A stretch of DNA of 64,000 bases from the NCBI RefSeq assembly GCF_016906535.1, contig NC_057373.1, forward strand, positions 2,356,001-2,420,000, read 5' to 3'. This document shows positions 57,315-64,000 of the stretch, piece by piece. Within the stretch, counting starts at the first letter, position 1, and every line of letters starts with the position of its first letter. The stretch comes from Rhizoctonia solani. Lineage: Eukaryota; Basidiomycota; Agaricomycetes; Cantharellales; Ceratobasidiaceae. Both the position numbers and the translations under genes were made by a program. The notes under the pieces are model-generated. The model was not told the origin of the DNA. It worked only from the letters and a program-made list of their open reading frames with translations, and did not search any database.

Positions 57315-59965
57315 ACATGTCGGCAAAGCAGAATGCATCCACCTTTGTTTCCACACTATGCCGGTGCGGTCGGACATCATCCATCAACAATAATAGCCAG
57401 GTAGCGAGACGGCAATTGGAATGTGGTATGTTCACTCCACTCCACTCGTGTCATATATACTCATTTGTGATGTAGGCCACTACATATGCTCTGATTGTTG
57501 GCACTACAACCAACCGCTTCCGACCCCAGCCTGCAATACCTGCATCATCTACTTACAAGCCCAAGAAATACCTCGATTATCATTCTACGTAACCGCCTAT
57601 AACGACGTGGTGAAGCGTTTCAAGGAGCTCGAAAAGATTCATTCGGGGAAACTCCACGAAGTCAAGTTGGCTAATGAGCATATTACTCTGTAAGTTTTTT
57701 TTAATTTTTAATTTTTTCATTTTGCCAGATTGTTTAGTCGTTGTCAGGCTCAAAACAAAGTTAGCGGCATCCCATGCCCCTGGTATTGTGGCTTCAAGTT
57801 CTCCTCTCTCGCTAGCGCAGCAGCTCCCTAATATCTCTACTGTATCTTCGACCTCCGCGACCAAACCCGCCACGATTGACTGGCAGTACGTCATCTACTC
57901 AAACCTATGTCTCAACTTATTCATTAGTACGTTAGATCCGAGAGCGGCAAACAGGTCTCGGCGTATCTTATGAAACAACGAGAGTGAGTTCGTCATGTTT
58001 CCAACTTGTGTTATGACAAGCTTATGGTATGTAGGACACTGGCAATGTACCAGAAGGAGTGTGAATCTCTCAAGAAGTAAGCGTTGCTGTCGAACACTTA
58101 CGTTTGTGCTTGGTATTAATTCGAACACCTTGCAGGCGCGTGGCGGACCTGACGACTCAACTCGAGACTAAGAACCGTCCGACAGATGAAGCTGTAACTG
58201 CGATCGAGAAGGCTGAACTCATGGAAGCTGAACTCGAGGGCCTGCATACGTGAGCTACTATTCATTTCATTTCAATTGGGCTCATCCAAATCCGGCCTGA
58301 CATTCTCCTGATAGGCGCTTGGCTAAATGTGAGGATGACTTGGAAAAGGCTCAGGCCGATTTGGGAACTGCCAACTCGTAGGTTACTGACGCCACTGGCT
58401 TAAAGTTTCGACTGATGATTTCTCAGACAAAATCAACAACTTGCGAAAGAGCTTGCAGATCTGAAGGAGTAGGTGAATTTTAACTTTAAAACGATAACAT
58501 GCTCATCCTCAGCAGGAAGGCTACTCAGCAACGAACCGTTCTGGGAAAGGCCCAGCTCCATATTACGAGCCTTCAGAACAGGTGCAATAATGCCGAGCGA
58601 GACTTGGCATCTGCAAGAGAGTATGTGGAACAGCCAGGCAATCGAATCGCTTGCTTACTTTTTCATGTAGATCTCTGAAGGCCAAGGATGAGGCAATCAA
58701 GGCAAATGCTAGGTACGTTCCAACAGCCAGCTCTGGAGCTTTATGCTCAATTATTTCATTAGATCGCCACGAGGCGCTTCCGTTGATCTCCCAGGCTTGG
58801 GTACACCTCTTGGAGGACCGAGCATGGTTTATGTGCCAACGGCTGCCGAGCTTCAACAATCTGCTGCATTACTTACATCCCTGCAGAGTGATGTGTCGCG
58901 GCTCAACAAGGAGAAATCAGCCCATGAACAGTCAGTAAACCGTAACTCTGTTCATACTCGGAAATACTGAAATAGCTTCAGAGAGATCAACAAGCTGAAA
59001 TCTTCCTTGAAGTCCAAAGAGGACGACAACCAGGTCCTTGGAGAGTAAGTATTGGAAGCACCCATCCATATTCGTGGCTTACAAGCATTACAGTAAATTA
59101 CTCCAAAGCGCAGAGTTGGCGTCTGAGCTTGGAAAGTGAGTCGTTCCTATGGTATTCTTAATTGTCATTAATATTAACTTGGGTTCGCAGACTTCATTTG
59201 GCTGCCAATTCTCGCGCTGAATCTGCAGAAGAAAAACTCTTGGATATCCAAAATGAAATGCAAGAGCTTAGAGAACTTATGGAAGCCCAAGCGCGGGAGG
59301 ACAAGGCAACGCAAAACACGGCCAAGATTGCAAGGTATATATATTTACCCTTTCCTTGCCTTTGTTACTTACATGCCCTCGCAGTGGACTCACAAAATTG
59401 GCCGAGTAAGCTTGATCGCGCAATTTCTAACACATTATTCGAACTGACTGGCACATTCATAGATACCAATCTCGAATTGCCCAACTAGAGTCGCAACTCA
59501 TCGAGGCTACACGTGCAAGAGATGAAGCACTTGCCCAAGCCGAAGTGTGGCAAGAGAACCGGAACAAGTGGAAGCGTTGGGGAGAAGTGATGGCCCTCCA
59601 AGCCAAACAGTGGGAGGACGAGGTCTCCAGAGCCAAAATGTAAGTTTAATAACCTGCGATTTCTTGTGATCTAATACTTTTCCCAAGCCCACCCGCAAAG
59701 AACGCTTCAGTTCTCAAGGTAACATGAACTCACAATTCGAATGTTCATTCTGCTAATTCACTTTCACTAGCCGGAAGAACCTCCCGCCTTGTCCCTTGAG
59801 GCTCCCGAGTCGGGCAAATCTCGTAAGCGGCCCCTCGACATGCCTGACACCGACGTAGACGTAGTTCACGCTCCAGCTCGACCACAAGCCGATAACAATG
59901 CCCCACTCACAGTCGACTCGGGCGGGGAAGGCGCCGAACGCAAGCGAGCTAGATTCGCATCTTGA
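57315..59965 (+). CDS. RING-like zinc-finger, long coiled-coil protein, probably nuclear
   Basis: A plus-strand gene with many small exons, starting at the ATG at 57315 and ending at the TGA at 59965. The first two exons encode a RING-like cluster, LCRCGRTSS ... LECGHYICSDCW ... ACNTC: a CxC in place of the usual CxxC, then CxHxxCxxC and CxxC. That gives about seven or eight zinc ligands, so it may be a degenerate RING. The rest is almost entirely heptad-rich coiled coil (for example VVKRFKELEKIHSGKLHEVK, LTTQLETKN, LAKELADLK, REINKLKSSLKSKEDDNQ), with IARYQSRIAQLESQLIE near the end. The C-terminal tail has basic patches (KSRKRPLD, ERKRARFAS) suited to nuclear import. RING plus coiled coil suggests an E3 ligase or a meiotic/crossover-type factor (compare Zip3/HEI10-like), but I cannot assign it. 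Confidence 0.6.
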
Positions 59966-60453
59966 GATTGATTCATTTGGGGTTTATTGCGCGATCAGTG
60001 GGATTTAGGTAGTTGGATTTGGGGTGTAGCTATACGCGTTTCTTTTTCGGATGGACAGATTGTTCTTTTTGATTGTAACACGCATATACCTGCTATTGCT
60101 GTCGCTCTCTTGAATATTATCGCACGTTTACTCGGTTCAAATCCCGGCACAACACGTGAATCAGACCATCAGCAGGGAGATCATATATATATACCATGTA
60201 TACGACGAACAAATCCCGGTGTGTAACTGGTTGACACAAGACCACGAAGAAATGAGGGGTGTGAACAAGGTTGTGCAAAAAATATCGGCTTTCAGCTAAT
60301 GTTTGATATATATGCCCCATACGCATGGGGGAGGGAGATGCGTTCAAAGTCATAAACCGGATTCAAAAGAAGAACAGAAAGAAAAAAAAAAAAAACTAGA
60401 GAATACAACCAAATGATAACATGCAAGTACAAGACGACCGAACGCACACACAT
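59966..60453. other. Convergent 3' region, coiled-coil gene / phosphatase
   Basis: 488 bp between two convergent stop codons, with T-rich and A-rich tracts including A13 near 60384-60396. It serves as 3' untranslated sequence for both genes. A B-box-like motif at about 60135 has no matching tRNA. Confidence 0.5.
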
Positions 60454-63400
60454 TCACGAGTCGACCGCCATCGCGTCCTTTCCGAGCCTCAAAGACGGCC
60501 GCTTCTTGATCTGTGCCCTAGATCCCGACATATCCACTTTAACAAGTTCAGTCGGACTCGCGTGTCTCTTGGCGCCTACGCCCGAACCAGCGGATTCACC
60601 TTTACGTTTCTTGTTCTCGTCCACCATGGCGAGCACGCCCTCGACCACCGCGCGGTGGACAAAGACGTACTGGCGGAGGGACTGGCACAGCGACATGCGC
60701 TGCTCGCGCATGTCCTCGACGACTTCCCGGATCGGCTCGTCCATTGACGTGAGCGGCGAGACCGACTTTTGCTGCGAGGCGAGGGCGAGCGAGCGCGGGG
60801 TGACATAGTCGAACGTGTCCCTCTCGCGATCGCGCATCTCGGTGTCGGGGCGCGGGGTGACGGCCGAAAGCGACATGGATGCGGGCACGGGTTGGGGTGC
60901 GACCAGCTCGGACCTCGAGGTGTTGTCCGCGACCTGGAACGACCATGCGTGCGTGGCTTGCATCGCGGCCGGACCGAGCCCGGGGGGGTGGTGGTGGTGG
61001 TGGTGGTTATTATTATTGTTATTGTCTGGGGGACTGCGTCCTTGCTTGGGGCTCCCGTTGCTCATAGTCGTCCCAGTACTAACCGGCAAAGAGGTCTCGG
61101 AAAAGTGAAAGGACGCTGAGGAATCAGAAGACGGGAACGAAGTTCCGCCGTTAGTTTCGTTAGTCGAACTAGGACCAGGAGCCGCACCGGCACCCAATTG
61201 GCTCCTCTTCCCCATCTCCGGGACATTGTGGGTACCTTTTTTGGCGCCCAACGTTTTCCGGAGCGAGGTTCTTCGCGGGCGGGCGGACGTCATCTGCAGG
61301 TTCGTCGGCCTGCGGTACGACGTCGGGTCCGGGGGCTCTGGGAAACTGCCGCGACGGAGTTTGGACGATCCGAGGCTTTCGGAGCTCGGTTCCCCGCTCG
61401 TGTCGAGGTCGCTGTCGCTTGGATCGTCGCTCGACGAGAGTTCGAGCGACGAAGACCGGGTTCCCTCGAGCTCCCTCCGCACCCCGTCCAAGATCGCATC
61501 AATGGCGACAAAGCTGCCGGTTCGACCGACTCCGGCACTGCAGTGCACCAACACGGGATTCGACTGGGTCGACCCGCTGTACCTGTCCGACTCCTCGGCA
61601 GCGTCTCGGACGTCCTTGACGAGACCCAAGAGCCCGCTCGGAGTCTCGGGAACGTTCATGTCCAACCACGACAAGAACTGGAACTGGACAATCTTCCGTG
61701 GCGCTTCGTCTGGGCATCCGGTGTGGGTGAGCAAAAACGTGCGACGAATCGTGGGCTGGGAATCGTCGTTCTTTTCGTCGTCCTTGAACCCGAAATCGAA
61801 CCCGGTGACTTTTTCTACGTTTTCGTTCCCGCCCTCGGTGGCGATGAGTTGGAGCCGAAGCGGGCCAAACCGGGTGCCGGACCAGTAATCTCCACATTTG
61901 AGTTGATTACCTTCGACTTGGCGAGTGAGCATAACAATGACGTGCACATGCTGTTCCCAAACCATACTGCAGAAGGATGTTGCGCATATAGACACGAAAA
62001 AAAAAATGCAAAGACTTACGTCCAGAAATCGGTATAGGTAGCAGGCATGGGACCTTGAGTGGCGATATACCGCAAATTGGTTCCGCGCGGTCGAATGTAA
62101 GAGGCATTGACATAATCCGAGCCATCGTCTGCGGCCGTTTGAAGGCGTACACGTGCGTGTTCATAGGGCCAAATATTTTTGTATCTGTTCGGATCTGATA
62201 AATTGGGTTTGGAGAGTTAAGAAACGCATCTTGCGCACCTGTTCTTTGCGCCCTTTTCGACGCCGGCGGTAATACTATAGGGGAAGGAGAGATGTGCGTC
62301 GTTTGTAGAAATAGCATTTTGCTGTGATTTGTCGTGTTCAGAGACCCGTGACTCGTTTGAGTGATGGGACATGACGCCCTGGAGCCGGCGCTGCTCTCCG
62401 AGCTCGATACTTGAGACCGGAATGAGCGATGGGGAATATATTGGAAATGAGCGACGGGACATACCGGTAAAACTGCATGGCAAGAGCTTCGATTCCCTTT
62501 TCCCTGTCGCTGTTTTCGACGATTTCGCGAACCCAGGATACGGGAATCTCGTCCTTGCGGGATATGACGTCCTGGGACAGTGCAAGGGGGATGCGCTCGG
62601 TGATTCCCTGTGGAGGATGGTGAGCGAGAAAGGGGGCGCAAAAGTGACTGACATACATGTGAGAGTTCTCGATTCTGGCGAATGTTATCGTAGAAGGGAT
62701 TCGAGGCCTGGAGTTTGTTGGGTCTGTGGCTGGGGCCGCCGGTAGTTGAGCCTTGAAAAAGGATAAGTAGGGGTTACGTCAGTTTTGAGATCACGTACTT
62801 TGCTGGAATGCGGACTGGGGGAGAGAATGGGCGTGGACAAAAGCGCCAATGGGAGTGGCCGATGTGGGCTCTGGGTCCGATGGTTGTGAAGCGCCAGCCT
62901 GGAGACAGTCGCGCGCGGATCGAGCGACGGCATTATGACCACCGATGAGCCAGGCGAGCTGTGCTTTGGATCCGGCAGCGGTGAATTTGCGAAGTAATCC
63001 GAGGACTCCACTACCATCGGCCAGGCGCGACAAGTCTGCATCGTATACGAGGATGCGGTGGGCACTCTGCCATTGGCTGAACGCGGCCTGTGCACTGGAC
63101 GAGGCGATCATAGTGGCCATGCTGCCAAGTGGAAAATTGGGGCGCTTGAGCAGGGTGCTGGGCACGGAGAGAGAGATGGCGCCGCGGACATGGGAGAGGG
63201 CATGGGCACTGCTCGATCGCACGTCGATGACCAGGGGTGGCGGTTCCTGGGCGAGATAGAGCGAGAGGTCCTTGGGCGACACGGATGTGTATCTCGACTC
63301 GTCTGACTCGGTGCTGGCCGCAGGAGAGGGCCGGCGAGCAGGTGAGCGCAGACTCATGTTGGACAGTGTCGTCGCTGTCTGCGAGCTGTGGGTGCGGCCA

Positions 63401-63633
63401 GTGTCTGCCAGCGAGGGTGCGGATCCGGTGCCCACGCCCTCTGGCCTCGTGCTCGCTGCCAGCTGCAGTGCTGCGCTCTCAAGTGGCGACTCCTCCAGCA
63501 CAAGTCTCGCCGTCAGCATCGGCGCAGAAGCACCGCTAAATCGCCGTCCAATCGCCTCTGCAAACGGGTCCGCCGTGTCCGTCGCCGTCGCCGACACCGC
63601 AGCTCGACTCGCATCAGCCGCAAAAAAATCCAT
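60454..63633 (-). CDS. Rhodanese-domain protein tyrosine phosphatase (Pyp/Ptp-type MAPK phosphatase)
   Basis: A minus-strand gene in several exons with the last (60454 to about 61960) very large. The N-terminal third carries a rhodanese fold (LAQEPPPLVIDVRSSSAHAL, HVRGAISLSVPSTLLKRPNF, then RILVYDADLSRL), as in S. pombe Pyp1/Pyp2 and yeast Ptp2/Ptp3, which dephosphorylate stress MAP kinases. The catalytic domain follows: KNIWPYEHARVRL, DYVNASYIRPRG, YIATQGPMPATYTDFW, VIVMLTRQVEGNQLKCGDYW, the loop SWLDMNVP (WLD instead of WPD), and the active site VLVHCSAGVGRTGSF with Cys and Arg intact. About 220 extra disordered residues separate the active site from the Q-loop helix REQRMSLCQSLRQYVFVHRA. 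The ATG at 63633 is chosen; another in frame is 57 nt upstream. Confidence 0.88.
60987..61025 (-). repeat. Trinucleotide tract coding for poly-Asn then poly-His
   Basis: A GTG/GTT and TTA/TTG-type triplet tract on the plus strand. On the coding strand it gives about five Asn followed by six His, then PPG. It sits inside the disordered insert of the phosphatase and is likely length-variable. Confidence 0.75.
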
Positions 63634-63865
63634 AATTAGGTGAGAATATTCAGCTGGGTCAGGTCTCAACCCCGAAGTCGTCTCGCACAAATCAGATATA
63701 GCAGATGGTAGTGTCCCACAACGAGATGGAGCACGGACCCCCTGGGGTGTGGGGCTTCAATGTCCGTGGGTGGAGCATGTGTACTCGCAGTCTAGGCTAT
63801 TATTTTGCCAATTATGATGTCACACTAGGATGAATACATAACGCTAATTCCATCTTGGGTTCCAC
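63634..63865. other. Phosphatase promoter region and 3' end of the next gene
   Basis: 232 bp, or less if the upstream in-frame ATG at 63690 is used. No element is recognised. Confidence 0.4.
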
Positions 63866-63975
63866 CTATTTTCCGCTCTCCGGCCGATTTCCGCTGGGTA
63901 AAATCGTCGTCTGCTCGTCCGATGCTCGATTCTCCAGCACTTTGTCCACTATCCCAAACTCCAACGCCTCCTCCG
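63866..63975 (-). CDS. Probable ClpP, last exon (runs off right edge)
   Basis: The minus strand shows an acceptor GCGCAG at 63981-63976 and then a 110-nt exon ending in TAG at 63866. It encodes EEALEFGIVDKVLENR and a polar tail ending NRPESGK. 'x-E-E-A-L-x-[FY]-G-[LI]-[VI]-D-x-[VI]-[LI]' is the conserved C-terminal helix of ATP-dependent Clp protease proteolytic subunits, which in fungi are mitochondrial matrix peptidases. The acceptor is needed because the same frame meets a stop just upstream. The catalytic Ser-His-Asp residues are outside the window. Another member of the ClpP/crotonase superfamily cannot be excluded, as enoyl-CoA hydratases share this A-x-x-x-G-[LI]-V-[DN] motif. Confidence 0.55.
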
Positions 63976-64000
63976 CTGCGCACCCCACGCCTCGTCAGCC

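Noticed and set aside
60020..60165. tRNA-like signal: B-box GGTTCAAATCC at about 60135 and a weak A-box-like motif at about 60026
   Set aside because: The two boxes are about 110 bp apart, no acceptor stem can be paired across them, and the T stem is imperfect. It is most likely chance within a 3' region.
61198..62037. Plus-strand 279-codon frame across the phosphatase
   Set aside because: It is antisense to the PTP catalytic and insert coding sequence, which carries all the conserved motifs.

Overview
The window reads as nuclear DNA of a filamentous basidiomycete, most likely an Agaricomycete and possibly a Rhizoctonia/Ceratobasidium-type fungus. The evidence is roughly 50% GC, dense genes on both strands, many introns of about 45-75 nt with GT(A/G)AG...YAG borders, a basidiomycete-style lone sesquiterpene synthase, and a full set of eukaryotic housekeeping genes. 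The species guess is inference. I see no prokaryotic operons, no CRISPR array, no rRNA, no convincing tRNA and no intact transposon.

Layout. 1-1.4 kb: 5' part of a flavin monooxygenase and a DUF6593-like small protein, both minus. 2.3-4.3 kb: RNA polymerase subunit RPB8 and endonuclease V, both plus. 4.5-8.0 kb: INCENP, minus, divergent from a DENN-domain Rab regulator at 8.4-12.7 kb. 12.75-15.1 kb: T-rich 3' region, a possible tRNA-derived SINE remnant, and a small secreted cysteine-rich protein. 15.1-18.2 kb: Hsp104, minus, sharing a 359-bp divergent promoter region (TATA box and heat-shock element) with the giant lipid-transfer gene VPS13 at 18.5-30.6 kb. 31.4-34 kb: an ELO fatty-acid elongase and an unrecognised 161-aa protein. 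34-36.7 kb: the largest gene-poor gap. 36.7-39.6 kb: a HAM1-like protein with an acylation-type N-terminus. 39.8-43.7 kb: Notchless/Rsa4 and ALG10, divergent. 44.7-47.4 kb: a sesquiterpene synthase and an NDUFA4/B12D-type mitochondrial protein. 47.6-49.9 kb: a NIPA-type magnesium transporter. 51.4-57.2 kb: an SSU1-like anion exporter and HID1. 57.3-60 kb: a RING-like coiled-coil protein. 60.5-63.6 kb: a rhodanese-PTP fusion phosphatase. 63.9 kb to the edge: the last exon of a probable ClpP.

The genes do not form one pathway. Several concern membrane lipid and traffic (VPS13, DENN, HID1, ELO, HAM1-like), ion export (NIPA, SSU1), proteostasis (Hsp104, ClpP), and core RNA, ribosome or glycan work (RPB8, Rsa4, ALG10). 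The secondary-metabolism signal is a single terpene synthase without visible tailoring enzymes.

Exon structures were assembled by hand from splice consensus and reading-frame continuity. Where I give a join, the summed length is divisible by three. Two genes (HAM1-like and Notchless) need a one-base correction, or an abnormally short intron, to stay in frame. Other peculiarities are a GC-AG intron in the NIPA gene, a 17-nt internal exon, a phosphatase domain interrupted by a long disordered insert, and a coiled-coil gene built from many tiny exons. I did not find a clearly new biological system.
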